From Pelobates cultripes (Eukaryota > Chordata > Amphibia > Anura > Pelobatidae): DNA of 64,000 nt. The translations under genes were made by a program, and so were the position numbers. The notes under the pieces are model-generated. The model saw nothing but the letters and a program-made list of their open reading frames with translations, was not told the DNA's origin and ran no database searches. Within the stretch, counting starts at the first letter, position 1. The number at the start of each line of letters is the position of its first letter. Shown here in pieces: positions 22,080 through 33,782 of the stretch. The DNA is taken from assembly GCA_933207985.1 (NCBI GenBank), contig OW240920.1, forward strand, positions 132,807,414 through 132,871,413. Direction: 5' to 3'.

Positions 22080-22985
22080 TGTGTGTTTATGTGTTTGTGT
22101 GTTAGTGTATGTGTGTGTTAGTGTATGTGTGTTAGTGTGTGTTTGTGTGTTAGTGTGTGTTTGTGTGTTAGTGTGTGTTAGTGTATGTGTGTTAGTGTGT
22201 GTTTGTGTGTTAGTGTGTGTTAGTGTGTGTTAGTGTATGTGTGTTAGTGTGTGTTTGTGTGTTGGTGTGTGTTAGTGTATGTGTGTTAGTGTGTGTGTTT
22301 GTGTGTTAGTGTCTGTGTGTCAGTATGTCTGTCTGTGTGTCAGTATGTCTGTGTGTGTTTTTGTCAGTATGTATGTCTGTCTGTGTGTCAGTATATCTGT
22401 GTGTGTGTGTTTCAGTATGTCTGTGTGTGTGTGTCAGTCTGTCTGTGCATGTCAGTATGCCTGTCTGTGTGTGTGTGTATATCTGTGTGTGTGTGTGTGT
22501 GGCAGTATGTCTGTCTGTGCGTCAGTATGTCTGTTAGTGCATGTGTCAGTATATCTGTCTGTGTGCCAGTATGTCTGTGTGTGTGTGTGTGTGTGTCAGT
22601 ATATCAGTCTGTGTGTGTCAGTGTATGTGCCTGTGTGTGTGTGTCAGTATTTCTCAGTGTATGTGGGTGTCAGTATATCTGTCAGTGTGTGGGTGTCAGT
22701 ATTTCTGTCAGTGTATGTGTGTCAGTATGTTGATCAGTGTATGTGTCTGTGTGTGTGTGTCAGTATGTCGGTATATGTGTCTGTGTGTCAGTATGTCTGT
22801 ATATGTGCCTGTGTCAGTATGTCTGTCAGTACGTCTACCAGTGTATGTGTCTGTGTGTGTGTCAATATATGTACCTGTGTCAGTATGTCTGTCAGTGTAT
22901 GTGCCTGTTTATCTGTATGTAGTCAGTGTATGTATCTGTGTATCTGCTTGTGCGTCAGAGTGTGTACCTGTGCATCTGAGCCGCA
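22080..22985. repeat. GT-rich arrays (TTAGTGTGTGTTTGTGTG; CAGTATGTCTGTCTGTGTG)
   Basis: Two adjacent low-complexity arrays occur inside the hAT-like element. The first has units such as GTGTGTTAGTGTGTGTTTGT, the second GTCAGTATGTCTGTGTGT. Long CVCVSVC open frames are artefacts of composition. Confidence 0.92.
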
Positions 22986-23478
22986 ACTTTAAATACAAAT
23001 ACACCCCTCCATTCAAACTTCAACACTACATATAAAACACACTCCTGCATTGAAACGTCAACACTACATACAAGCACACTCCTACATTCAAAAACAAACA
23101 CTACACATAAATGCACACTTGCATTCAAACTCCAGTACCACATACAAACACATTCACACAAACATACTCCATACAAACACATGCTTACATTCAAACATAC
23201 AAACATGGCTCAGTGCTAAATACAACCCTGCAAGCATGGGAAATTGGTAGAGTCCCAGCTGTCAAAGCATTGTTGGAGTTGCACGACAGATGGGGTTCTA
23301 CCTTTAGTCCAACCTTGCAATTGGGGGTCCCAATAAAATTCATTCTACTTTAGTACCGCCACTGCGTTGGGATGGATGCCGTGATTGCATACCAGGGAGT
23401 GAGGGGCGAGAGCGGCAGGGCCCAGGGGGCCCAAGCAAACACTTGCCCAGGGTCCATTCGTTATTAAAGATGGCCCTG

Positions 23479-23685
23479 TGTGTGTGTATGGACTCAGCAG
23501 AGTCTGTGTGTGTGTGTGTGTGTGTGTGTATATGGACTCAGCAGAGTCTGTGTGTGTGTATGGACTCAGCAGAGTCTGTATGTGTGTGTATGGACTCAGC
23601 AATCTGTGTGTGTGTGTGTGTGTGTGTATGGACTCAGCAATCTGTGTGTGTGAGTGTGTGTATGGACTCCGCAGTCTATCAATAA
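23479..23685. repeat. GT-rich ~24-bp minisatellite, right part
   Basis: The units are the same TATGGACTCAGCAGAGTCTG as at 20,147-21,551. They were separated from the main array by the hAT-like insertion. Confidence 0.93.
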
Positions 23686-23759
23686 TTAAAATTCCTGTGA
23701 GTTGTTGTGTAGGAAGGGCCCCAGTGTATTGCTTTGCCCAGGGGCCCTTAACTCTGTTA

Positions 23760-24361
23760 AAATGGTACTGCTTGTGTGTGTCAGTGTGCTTCTATTTAGT
23801 GAGCATGTGTGTGTCAGTGAGCTTGTTTTTAGTGAGCTTGTGTGTGTGTCCCTGAACTTCTTTGTAGTGAGCCTTCTGTTTATACAAGTGAGTGTCTGTA
23901 GTAAGCTTGTGTGTGAGTCAGAGAGTTTTGTCTGTCAGTAAGCCTATTTGCACATGTCAGTGAGCTTGTGTGCTTACTGTAATATATATATATTATACCC
24001 AATTTATTATACACACAACCCTGTATTATACAGAGAGCACTGACTGTCCAGGGATATTATACCCAGACAGTAATTGATAGCTGTGCTGAAAAATGTCCTT
24101 GGAATTTTTTTTTCAAATGTTGGCAACTATGGCACTGTATCAAGGATAATGTGTTTGTTTTTTTAATAATCCCTGGTGGAAAATAATGAATCCTCCACCA
24201 GGTATTATTAAAAAAACAAAACACATTGTGTCGGGGGCGTGGCTTAACATGCGACAGGGGCGGGGTCAAACTGCGGCGAGGGCGGGGTTAAATGTGCCCC
24301 CCTACTTTTGTCACTGGCCCTCCATGTGCCCCCCCGAAAAATGAATCCTAGAGACGCCACT
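23760..24361. mobile_element. Degraded hAT-like element end with GT-rich repeats
   Basis: GT-rich units (CAGTGAGCTTGTGTGTG) are followed by a fold-back (TTCCTCCACCAGGTATTATT against AATAATCCCTGGTGGAAAAT) and a terminus TAGAGACGCCACTG at about 24,361. The GCCACTG end is the mirror of the CAGTGGC starts seen in other hAT-like elements here. The left end was not located. Confidence 0.45.
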
Positions 24362-25500
24362 GGTACTGAGTGTGAGTGATGCATTGAGGAGAGGAAACTG
24401 AAGGAAGGGAGAGGAGCTAAACTTCGATCTGAAAGTATCTGCCAGATCTGCTGATACATTTGTCTCTACCAGTCCCAGATGTCAATCAGACAAAAATAAA
24501 GGCTTCTGCATTGCTGGTATTCTTGCAATAAAATACCGGCCAGGTCTCAACCCTAATTACTTATGCAGTTATCAGATTCAAATATGATTTTTAGATGGTT
24601 TTTATGCCCGTGATGCCCAGTTAATAAAGTCATTAACTTTATCTGAATTTCCTTTTTTGAGTGGGGGAGCAAGGTGCATCTTAGAAATCTGTGCCTGCAG
24701 ATCCGACGTGTAAATCCAGCCCTGGATACAGGTGCATGCCTTATACACTGCAGGTACCCACGCTGCCTGTTAAAAGTCTTCTCTAGTGCTTTGCCATATG
24801 TTCCAAAGCAGCCAAGACAAGCCAAGATACTTCCCAACTCTGTCGCCCCAAGAAGTGGGATGCCAGGGGGAGGGAGGTAAAGGGGGTGGCCAGTGATGCA
24901 ATCATGTTACTGACTCCCTTAAAGAAGCTCAGAAAGGCTGTCAGTCATGTAAGGCCAGCCCATTGAAGGCAGACCAGGCACGGAGCACTGTTTCAGTGCT
25001 CTCTGCAAGGTCAGAGTGCCCTGAACATAGTGCAAGAATGTCTGATGTGCTTGCGCTATTCTAGTTGGGGGGGACAACTGCATGGTGTCTGCAAAAACCG
25101 AACATCAGAAAACAAAGTTAGGATGGTGGGAAAGAACCTGCAAATAGGGACTGACTCGCCAAAATCAGGGTGATTGGGAGGCCTGTGTAAGTTTACCCGG
25201 CCTCCTCTTTTAAAGCATGTAAGTTACACACATACACTGCAACACAATGTGACAACACACACTGTTACACACACTATTACACTCACTAGTACCCACACAC
25301 TCATGGACATGCACTCACACAGACACATACACTCACAAACACTGAAACTAAATGCCAGATACATTAAAAGGCTACTGCACTGCACAAAGAAAAAAAAACA
25401 CCCCCCACCCCCACACTATTTAATAGATATACCCCCAATGAAAACATTGTGTTTAATTATGCATTTTTGTATTAAGGGTATATTATTAAAATAGCTAGCA
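24362..25500. other. Non-coding DNA with a CA-rich microsatellite
   Basis: A CACACTGTTACACACACTATT-type repeat covers about 25,220-25,345. The rest holds no recognised exon or transposon end. Confidence 0.55.
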
Positions 25501-25504
25501 AAAG

Positions 25505-25820
25505 CTGGACATCTCCCTACGGGAAAGCATTGGATTGGCTAAAATCGTCACGGGTGCGGGGCCAAATGTCGTTTTGGCCATTCGGGACCTCCATAGAATC
25601 AGTGCTTGTCTATGAGGAAAATTCAGCGTCCCCATGGGGGCGTTGAATGGCAGGGCTGCCTACTGTGCAGCCCTGAGCTAGGAAGCCCCTTGAGTGGCCA
25701 CTTAAAGGTGTCTTTCTCTGAAAAGGCAGTGTTTGCATGAAAATGCCTGAAGGGAGCTATTATACTCACCATAACTACTACATTAAGCTGTAGTTGTTCT
25801 GGTGATTATAGTGTCCCTTT
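25505..25820. mobile_element. MITE ending GATTATAGTGTCCCTTTAA
   Basis: The right end matches the TTAA-flanked family, and the block CACTACATTAAGCTGTAGTTG is shared with the elements at 35.5 and 55.7 kb. The left boundary is vague (GACATCTCCCTACGGGAAAG). Confidence 0.5.
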
Positions 25821-27267
25821 AAAAAGCAGAGAACAAATCGTGTTTCAAGGGCTTTTTATGTGGTTTTCAATTCTTGGTTTTAGTGGTTCTTGAATATTTG
25901 TTAATTACCATAAAATCCGTTTTTCGGGATGTTGCAGTGACCAGGAATAAGTTGCAACAAGTGATGGATCTTGATAGAACATTGGATCCTATTGATGCTC
26001 CTCCGTTAGCAAATTTGTAGATTTGTGTAACTGCATGCACCACAGGATTATACTGTCTGTGAAAACAGAAAAACTAATTGAACTTTAGTGACCCCTGGTG
26101 GTCATGATCCATATCACACAAACTAGTGAGACATTTTTGTGCATGTTGTTGAGTTATACCTTTAAGGCATGAGTAGGGATGGTAAACTGGCTGAGTACAT
26201 TATATTTGGACAGGTACTGGGTAGATATCATTGTTACACATTTGGAACAATTTTAACCGCCTTCATCTTAGGTTGGTAAAAGACAAGAGGTAGTGGAGAT
26301 TTCCCACAACAAGGGTAAAATTAAATGTAATCCAATGGAGGATAGCAGGGTCGCCATCAGGGATTGGCAACTGTAACAGTTCTCACAGGCCTTGGGGTCC
26401 TAGGGGCCCAGGAGCCTGGGCCCCCACTTTCCAATGTGCACATGTATATAGCAATCATTGCTATACATAGTGGCGGAACTATCGCTGGTGTTACCAGGGG
26501 GGCTGGATGGGGCCCACACACACTAAGGTGTCCCATCGGGTGGCCCATGCACTTAGGGCCACCCAATGGGTATATGTCTTAAGGGCCCCTGTTGTGCACT
26601 GTGGCTCTCTTATAACACGACCGGTCCCCTTTAATTAATGACCATGGCAGTGCTGGAAGTAAGTGCACATCAGTCACTTCCTCCCAGCTAACACCTACAA
26701 GGGAGGGAGGAGACACAGGAAAGGCAGATTGGAGGGCAAAGCCAGACCCTGACTCACAACAGTCCCAGACAGCAGAAGCCACCCTCCTGCACCCAAAAGG
26801 TAAGAAACAGGAGGGTGGCTAAAACAATGACCCGCTTGTCTGTCAGTGTATGTATGTGATTGTCAGTGTGTACCTGAGGGTATGTGTGTATATCTGTGTG
26901 AGTGTGTGTCTTCATATATATCTGTGTGTAAGTGTGTGTGTCTGTATATTTTCATGTATGCCATGTCTTGCACCATCTCTATGTTTCAGCATTGCCCCTG
27001 CATTCCCCAGGCAGTCCGTATAGTGAAGAGGGAGTTAAGCACACACAATCTTCAGCTGCTAGAAGCTCTCCAACTCTTGCAGTCTCCCACTACACACATG
27101 CACTACACACATACCGCATCCACTACACACCCACTGCATCTTTGTGGGCAGACTCAAGGGTGGGCACTATGGGCAGGGCAAGCCCTGTGGTGGACTCCAG
27201 GGTGTGCCCCAGACCTTGAGCTATGTCAGGGGGACCCAACATTTCTGATGGCAGAGCCTGCATTTTG
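25821..27267. other. Non-coding DNA with hAT-like fragments
   Basis: A TAGTGGCGGAACTATCG terminus near 26,470 and the block GGGTGGCCCATGCACTTAGG, shared with 21,679, indicate hAT-like debris. GT-rich units occur at 26,840-26,960. The 220-aa frame at 26,846-27,508 runs through repeats and is not credible. Confidence 0.5.
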
Positions 27268-27268
27268 T

Positions 27269-27771
27269 TTAATGGACCACTCTAGGCACCCAGACCACTT
27301 CAGCTTAATGAAGTGGTCTGGGTGCCAGGTCCTTCTAGGGTTAACACATTTTTTTAATAAACATAGCAGTTTCAGAGAAACTGCTATGTTTATGAATGGG
27401 TTAAGCCTTCCCCCTAATCCTCTAGTGGCTGTCTCATTGACAGCCGCTAGAGGCGCTTGCGTGCTTCTCACTGTGATTTTCACAGTGAGAGCACGCCAGC
27501 GTCCATAGGAAAGCATTATGAATGCTTTCCTATGCGACCGGCTGAATGCGCGCGCAGCTCTTGCCGCGCGTGTGCATTCAGCCGACGGGGCGGAATGGAG
27601 GAGGATCGGAGGAGGAGAGCTCCCCCCCCAGCGCTGGAAAAAGGTAAGTTTAAACCCATTTCCCCCTTCCAGAGCCGGGCGGGAGTGGGTCCCTGAGGGT
27701 GGGGGCACCCTCAGGGCACTATAGTGCCAGGAAAACGAGTATGTTTTCCTGGCACTATAGTGGTCCTTTAA
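27269..27771. mobile_element. TTAA-flanked MITE (family of 37.9 kb), inverted copy
   Basis: The block lies between TTAA (27269-27272) and TTAA (27768-27771) with ends TGGACCACTCTAGGCACC and CACTATAGTGGTCCT. It holds a perfect 18-bp hairpin (27719-27736 with 27743-27760, loop GAGTAT) and CCTCTAGTGGCTGTCTC...GACAGCCGCTAGAGG. It is in the opposite orientation to the copy at 37,934-38,439. Confidence 0.78.
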
Positions 27772-28029
27772 ATGTAAATGGGGATTCAGACCAGAGCGCA
27801 GGTAACGTTCTCTTTGTTTTTACTATTTCTGATGGCAGCCCTGGGCGATAGTTACTTTCTTGATGTGTTTTGCTGTTGTAAGTAAGTGAGGTAGAAAGAA
27901 AGAAATGGGTAATGGAAAAGATAACGAAAGCTAAGTCAGCTCATATTCTATGGGATCATAATGTGCTGCAGAAAGGGGAGGAGAGTGTTATGTGTGGGGC
28001 GTGATGAAAATAAAAACCATAGGGAAGAG

Positions 28030-28037
28030 TATAAAAG
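28030..28037 (+). promoter_or_regulatory. TATA-box-like TATAAAAG upstream of the membrane-protein exon
   Basis: GAGTATAAAAGCTC lies 345 bp before the first recognised exon (28375). If used, transcription would start near 28,060 and the signal-peptide exon would have to be within 300 bp. I find no convincing signal peptide there. A small ATG frame at 27832-27877 (MAALGDSYFLDVFCC, donor GTAAGTAAG, phase 1) has the right phase but lies upstream of the box and is a poor signal peptide. Confidence 0.3.
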
Positions 28038-28374
28038 CTCAAAAAGAACGGGGGACATTGAACATTACCTAAAGTCAAAGAATGCCTATTGGTTATCCTA
28101 AGAGACACCAGGACACCACTTCCTACCTTCACCATAGCCTACAGGAGTGGTGGAAGCTCTCACCAGGCGTATCTCAAGAAAGCTAAATGAAGCTCCTAAG
28201 CACTCATGGTATAGTATTCTAAGCTTCTTCTCTATCAAGTATTTCCAATGTGATAGCTCAATGAGTAGTACTCCAGTCTCCAGCTGCTGTATCCCTATTA
28301 CCTTTCAAAATATAGTTTCAGACTTTCACCCTTATTTTGAGTTCTTATTGAATATTATTAATTTCCTTTTTTAG

Positions 28375-28650
28375 CTGATCATGTGGAGAAATGCACAGAG
28401 AATCCAATTAACTCAACTGCTACAAGAATACCTATGACCACGAACCATCGTAAATTTATTGTAGAGTGTAAATACCCCCCTGGAGCATCTGTTCAAGCAA
28501 ATAATGGAAAAATATATCATCAACATAAAATCCATGGTTACTTTGCTCACAATTCTCTAATCCTTAGTGGTGAGCAACGTCCAAAGAATTGCAAGGTGGT
28601 TTGGATTGCTCCAAGTGGGGAGAGGCACCCTATAAAATGCGTGTCGCACA
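28375..28650 (+). CDS. Type I membrane protein, exon A: four-cysteine extracellular module
   Basis: The exon has acceptor TTTCCTTTTTTAG and donor ACA|GTAAGTAAA. It is a 276-nt phase 1-1 module, as usual for secreted domains. The frame starts DHVEKCTENP and ends IKCVSH. Four cysteines occur (EKC, VEC, KNC, IKC) with about 22, 41 and 14 residues between them. The last pair frames CKVVWIAPSGERHPIKC, a C-x-W-x-P-x-C layout reminiscent of a sushi (CCP) domain end. The long middle gap does not fit sushi well, and an Ig-like fold is also possible. NST is a potential N-glycosylation site. The exon is followed 2.7 kb on by the stalk exon in matching phase. A signal-peptide exon ending in phase 1 should lie upstream. 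The family is not recognised. Confidence 0.75.
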
Positions 28651-29845
28651 GTAAGTAAATTTATACAGTAATAGTAGCTTGCATTTCCTGTATAGCAGAT
28701 ATCTGTTATCTTTAGCCAGGCAACTGTATTTACTATATGCAAACATCATGCTCAGATGCAGGCATTCATTTTACATTTTGGTGGCAAAGAAATGCAGCTA
28801 CCCCCCAAAAAATCATCAGTTTTCTTCCAAATAACCAGAAGAAAGAAATCACAATTTTAAAAGTAGTTATGTATTTTTTCACAGAGGTGTCAGATTATAT
28901 TACATGATTTAAACCAGGCATCTCAAAATAATAACTCATTTTACACTAAATACGTCAGGGTTATTATCTGTTTCTGAAGACAGAGAGCTCTGCCATACCT
29001 CTGTGCCCATATTGCAGGTGGCATGGTCCACATTAAGGTCATAATCAGGCCTTATTTAATGTATTTGAGGAGACAGGCTTGGCAGCACTGTTTGCCTGTG
29101 ATGTTTGCTCCAGCCAGCCTTATTACTAAAGTTCTGGGATTATGTATGTCAAGTGCGGAAGCTTCAGTGATGACTCTGGCCAAAGCACACGGCATTGTAT
29201 GTATCTGTGTGTGTATGTGAGTGTGTTTCTGTTAATCTGTTAATGTATCTAATTAAACTGCAGTGTGGGGTAGATGCTGCAAGGTTGGGGTTCATATTGC
29301 AGGTGTGGGGCTAATATTCTAATCTTTGGGAACTAATGCGCATGTGCAACAGTCAGATACATCTCATAGAAAAGCATTAAATACAACTCTTAATTATGAT
29401 AAGCGTTCACAGCATTCACTTTCGGTAAATGAGAAAGTGCCTCTATTGGCTGTCAGACTTACAGCCACTAGAAGTGTGCTTATGACCAAAAATAAACATC
29501 ATTGTTTATCCATGTCTATCTGGAAGTAGGGGTTCTAGCACTCTCCTATCGGCCATGCAACTCTCCTAACCCATTTCAAGCCCCTGACTTATCAATCCTG
29601 ATAACCATACCCCTAGCTTGTGCAAATTGTCTCGTGCTCTCTCTCTCTCATTTACCATTTGTCTACCAGGAAATCATCCATGGATTGCTCCCATGTGCAC
29701 CTCTTATCCTCAACTGATTCTCAGTCTCCCGCAATGTTTCTATATCTTTAACACTGTACGGGCATTGCTAGGTGATTATAAGACAAGGGGCTTCAATAAC
29801 CCTGCCCCATGCTCCACCATAATTTATATAAAAAATAAATAAAAT

Positions 29846-29939
<94 letters not shown>

Positions 29940-29940
29940 T
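29846..29940. repeat. (AT)n(CA)n microsatellite
   Basis: About 38 uninterrupted AT units (TATATATATATATATATATA...) are followed by an ACACACACACACACACA tail. Confidence 0.97.
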
Positions 29941-30044
29941 ATTAAAGTGGCCCACAATGATGTACGCACACAGTTACACATCCATTAGCTATATAACAGA
30001 TACAAATGCACATTCTGTTACATTTATAAACAATCATACACTCA

Positions 30045-30565
30045 CACATAATAAAAGGAATGGAACATATGAAGAAAGGTTAACAAATTTAAACCTATTC
30101 AGTTTAGAAAAACATCGCCTGAGAGGGGATATGATAAATTATACAAATATATTCGGGGCCAGTGCCATTGTGTGGAAATCTATTCACAAACCGGACACAA
30201 GGTCATGCGTTTAGACTGGAAGAAAGAAGACTTTGTCTCAGGCAAAGGAAAGGTTTTTTACTGCAAGAACAATCAGGATGTGGAATTCTCTGCCTGAAGA
30301 AGTGGTTTTATCAGAGTCCATACAGATATTCAAACAGCTACTAGATGCATACTTGCAAAAACAGAATATTCAAGGATATAATCTTTCAATGTATGGTAAT
30401 AGCTGCTTGATCCAAGGATAAATCTAACTGCCATTCTGGGGTCAAGAAGGAATTTTTTTCCTAGCTTGTTGCAAAATTGGAAGTGCTTCAAACTGGGGGG
30501 GGGTTTGCCTTCTTTTGGATCAACAGCAAAAAACAAATGTGAGGAAGGATGAACTTGATGGACAC
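30045..30565 (+). mobile_element. Interspersed retroelement-like repeat (AATTCTCTGCCTGAAGAAGT)
   Basis: The blocks GAAAGGTTAACAAATTTAAA, GATGTGGAATTCTCTGCCTG and GATGAACTTGATGGACACAA belong to a high-copy amphibian/fish repeat I recognise by text but cannot assign safely (non-LTR-like 3' region). The 62-aa frame is a known type of artefact of this repeat. Confidence 0.55.
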
Positions 30566-30830
30566 AAGTCTCTTTTGACATATACACACTCAAACACCCA
30601 CAAATGCATAAACTGTTAGAGATACACACACTATTACACATATACACACTCAAAGATAAATACTGTTACACATACAAATACACACACAGACTGTTACACA
30701 TATAAACAAAGTATTACACATATATACACTCACAAATACACAAACACTGTAACATATACAGTATGCACACAATATTACACATATATACACACACAATCTG
30801 TTACACGTATACACACAATCACACACATTG
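30566..30830. repeat. CA-rich array (GTTACACATATACACACTC)
   Basis: Imperfect units of about 30-45 bp contain TTACACATATACACACTC with variable CACAAATACA spacers. Confidence 0.9.
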
Positions 30831-31317
30831 TGGCCCCCAGCTTCTTTTTCCTGGTGGTTCAGTGTACTTCTCTTCACCTCAGATGCCAGATGCAGTCATT
30901 GTGGTCTTCTATCACGAGCAGCAGTATTCAAAGTATTCCTATAGTAACCTTCGGTAAGGATCTCAGGACACATGCCAGAGCCCCTTGGACACATGCCAGT
31001 GGTCTGCACATGGTAGTGGTACTCCCTGACCGCTTCCTCCCCATTGGCATCTTGCCATTCATTACTGTTAACCCTGAGTCCCATGTCCTGGCTGGGCACA
31101 AAACAAGGGACTCAGGGCTAAAAGTAATAAAAGACAAAATGTAGCCCCTGACACTGAGAAAGAGGCAGACCCTTCTAAATTCAAGAAGTATAATCCAGTG
31201 GAAAGTGCAGTGCACTTAATGTTAGCCTTTCTCAGTTTGATTTCTCATTTTCTCCTAAATCTTCCTTAGCGATCCTATCTTTTTCCAACTCTCTCATCAT
31301 CCTCCTCTGTCTGTTAG

Positions 31318-31413
31318 GTAATCCAGGAACAGTATTACCAGCATCTGCAAGCAACACTGAAGAAAACATACATTCTAACCTAAGTGGACTGGCGCCTGAA
31401 AGTGATAATAAAG
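31318..31413 (+). CDS. Type I membrane protein, exon B: extracellular stalk
   Basis: The exon has acceptor CTCTGTCTGTTAG and donor AAAG|GTTTGTT. It is 96 nt, phase 1-1, and fully open when joined to exon A. The peptide begins SNPGTVLPASASNTEEN and ends LAPESDNK. It is rich in Ser, Thr, Asn, Pro and acidic residues with no cysteine, as expected of a flexible stalk. NLS is a second potential N-glycosylation site and the Ser/Thr content allows O-glycans. It lies 840 bp before the transmembrane exon. Confidence 0.7.
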
Positions 31414-32252
31414 GTTTGTTTCAGTATACATTTCTTTAGAAAACGTTTCTTTGTAAAACTGTTTAGGACGTTTTTTTTTTTTTCAACAAGTGGACAATAA
31501 AGATCTAGCAATCAATGTGAGAAATAGGGAGCATTGCCTTTTAATGTGAAAAAAATGGGTCTAAAATCAACATGTAGTCAGACTATACGTGAACTCCCAT
31601 TTAGACTACTCACTCTTCACATATGTTAGGATAGGATACAGTGCCAGAAAAAAGAAACGGGATAACTTGCTTCACAAACAAACACTGTGTTACCTTCTTT
31701 TATTATAGAACTTAATTCTATACTATGGCTGCTGGGTGGGGATTGTTAATTTAGTAGCCAGGAGGGACCTAATGGGACGTGGGTGCTATTCATTTAAAAA
31801 AATCCTAAGGGGTCCAAATGCCCCTCAGCACCCATCTAAAGGCGATGGGTGAGAGTTATTTAATCATTAATGGGAGAGGTGGACTTGCCATTGTCCACTT
31901 CCCGTAAGTTTGGTCCTATTGCCCCCACACAAGGGGACTTTGGGTTCCCAAGCCCCTAGCCATCTTGCCCAAAATAAAACAAAAAAAATTGCTCAATCTA
32001 TGCCCTCACCCTAAGAATAGTGAGAGAAGTCTAATACCAGAACCAACATTTTCCGCTATGCACAACTCTAGTGCAAAGGGCAGAACTAGATTGACAGGTA
32101 GCCAACATGCAAGTTCCTAGTCCAGGCTAGTTGTACATACAGCTGTATGAATTCCTATATTATATTATTCACTCATTATAAACATGTATTTGCTAAATAT
32201 AGGGTAACATTTAAACTTCTGAGAAGTTTCCTTTAACTATTCTTTTCTCTAG

Positions 32253-32329
32253 CAGGTGTAGTCTGGTTGACTGAAGGTGTAGTAATTGCAATTATATTTA
32301 TCACTATTGGATTGCTAACTCTGTATGTG
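32253..32329 (+). CDS. Type I membrane protein, exon C: transmembrane helix (NAGNAG acceptor)
   Basis: The acceptor TTTTCTCTAGCAG has two tandem AGs. Using the first AG adds one alanine codon; using the second (exon from 32256) removes it. Both keep the frame. The peptide VVWLTE is followed by GVVIAIIFITIGLLTLYV, a clear single transmembrane segment. The donor is GTG|GTAAGT. The exon starts in phase 1 and ends in phase 0, the switch typical at the membrane/cytoplasm boundary. The next exon is 17.6 kb away because of transposon load in the intron. Confidence 0.8.
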
Positions 32330-32911
32330 GTAAGTTTTGTTATATCATAACTCTTGGATGTTGAAAATTGGGTGTGTAATAGTTGTAAATAGCAAGAGAT
32401 TGAACAGTGGATGAGCAAGGTTTTTACAAAGGCAGGCCCACCAAAGCTTGTTGGACCACATCTCTTTAGGCTTGCTAAGCTGTATAGTTGTGGTTATTAA
32501 GATGTTTTAGGACTGCATATTGGCACCATGAGTACAAGGAGTAAAAGTTTCTCAAGCTGGTCAGAAAGCTCATTAAATTATAGCAAGAGAGGTGGATTTA
32601 GTCTTTTTTTCCCCTTAAAAGAAAAAAGTTTTATAAATGTTGATAAAACAATTCCCCATTGACAAATATGAGGAGTAATATGAGGAATAAATAACTGGAT
32701 ATTCTAGTGAGGTAGCTTGGTTGTTGACAGTTTGAGTACTGATTAAGTTGGGTTTTTTTTGAGTGGGGGCTAGAGCAATCTATGCTAAGAGGTGTTTCCT
32801 GATTTTGCACCACTAGTTAATGTGGGATCAGTGTTACGGTTTCTAAGGGGTTCAGCATGACTATAGCTGCTGTGTTTGCGTAGCTAGGAAAGAACAATGT
32901 CTAGGATTTGT
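32330..32911 (+). other. Start of intron 3, no feature
   Basis: AT-rich sequence between the transmembrane exon donor and the first Tc1 end. I see nothing in it. Confidence 0.6.
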
Positions 32912-33782
32912 TACAGATGAGCTCAAAAGTTTGCATACCCTGGCAGAAATTATAACATTGATTTTGAAATATGACTGATCATGTAAAAAAATTATATTTT
33001 ATTGAAGGATAGTGATCATATGAAGCCATTTATTATCACATAGTTGTTTGGTTCCTTTTTAAATCTTAATGATAACTGAAGTAACCCAAATGGCCCTGTT
33101 CAAAAGTTTACATACCCTTGAATTTGGCCTTGTGACATGCACAGGTTAAAACGGCAATTAAAGGTTGATTTCACTCACCTGTGGCTTTTTATATTGCAAG
33201 TAGTGTCTGTGTATAAATAGTCAATTAGTTTTTTAGCTCTCATGTGGATGCACTGAGCAGGCTAGATACTGAGCCATGGGCCGCAGAAAATAACTGCAAA
33301 AAATCTGCGTAACAAGGTAACGGAACTTTATAAAAAGTTATCCAAAGCCTTGAAAATGCCAGTCAGTACTGTTCAATCACTTATTAAGAAGTGGGACATT
33401 CAGGGATCTCTTTATACCAAGCCAAGGTCAGGTAGACCAAGAAAAAATTCAGCCACAACTTCCAGAATAATTGTTGGAATACAAAGAAAAACCCACAGTT
33501 AACTTCAGGAGAAATACAGGCTGCTCTGGAAAAAGTTGGTGTGGTTGTTTCAAGGAGCACAATACAAAGATACTTGAACAAAAATGAGTTGCTTGGTTGA
33601 GTTGCTAGAAAGAAGCCTTTACTGTGCCAATGCCACAAAAATGCCTGGTTACAATATGTCTGACAACACCTTGACCTCAAAGCTTCTGGTACACTGTAAT
33701 TTGGAGTGACGAGACCAAAATAGAGCTTTATGGTCACAACCATAAACGCTATGTTTGGAAAGATGTCCACAAGGTCTATAGT

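Larger units (their letters stand above)
21552..23478. mobile_element. hAT-like non-autonomous element inside the minisatellite
   Basis: The terminal inverted repeats are CAGGGCCGTCTTTAA and TTAAAGATGGCCCTG. An 8-bp flank TGTGTGTG occurs on both sides (21544-21551, 23479-23486), although in a GT array this match is weak evidence. CAGGG ends with an 8-bp duplication are typical of hAT elements (family knowledge). The 1927-bp element contains a second element with CAGTGGCGTACATACC near 21698 and TAGTACCGCCACTG ending near 23364, a strong hairpin, and a long GT-rich array. No transposase is seen. Confidence 0.75.
28651..31317 (+). other. Intron 1 of the membrane-protein gene: repeats
   Basis: This 2.67-kb intron includes a (TA)n tract, a retroelement-like repeat and a TTACACATATACACAC array, listed separately. 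The rest (28.7-29.8 kb) is unremarkable AT-rich DNA. The piece GTGCCTCTATTGGCTGTCAG...CAGCCACTAGAAGTG near 29,440 is a MITE fragment. Confidence 0.6.

Noticed and set aside
22279..23035. Cysteine/valine/serine-rich frames ([11 protein letters not shown])
   Set aside because: They are produced by the GT-rich array inside the hAT-like element.
27518..27724. GC-rich frame in the 27.5-kb MITE as a gene or CpG-island promoter
   Set aside because: The GC-rich core recurs in the inverted copy at 38.1 kb and belongs to the MITE.
27832..27877. ATG frame MAALGDSYFLDVFCC with a phase-1 donor as the signal-peptide exon
   Set aside because: Phase and donor fit exon A, but the peptide has an acidic interrupted core and is too short for a signal peptide. 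It also lies upstream of the TATA-like box.
28147..28374. 75-aa frame with SSCCIPITF as a possible CC-chemokine exon
   Set aside because: It lacks the downstream cysteines and the IP/YY pattern of chemokines, uses a GTG start and ends on the acceptor of exon A.
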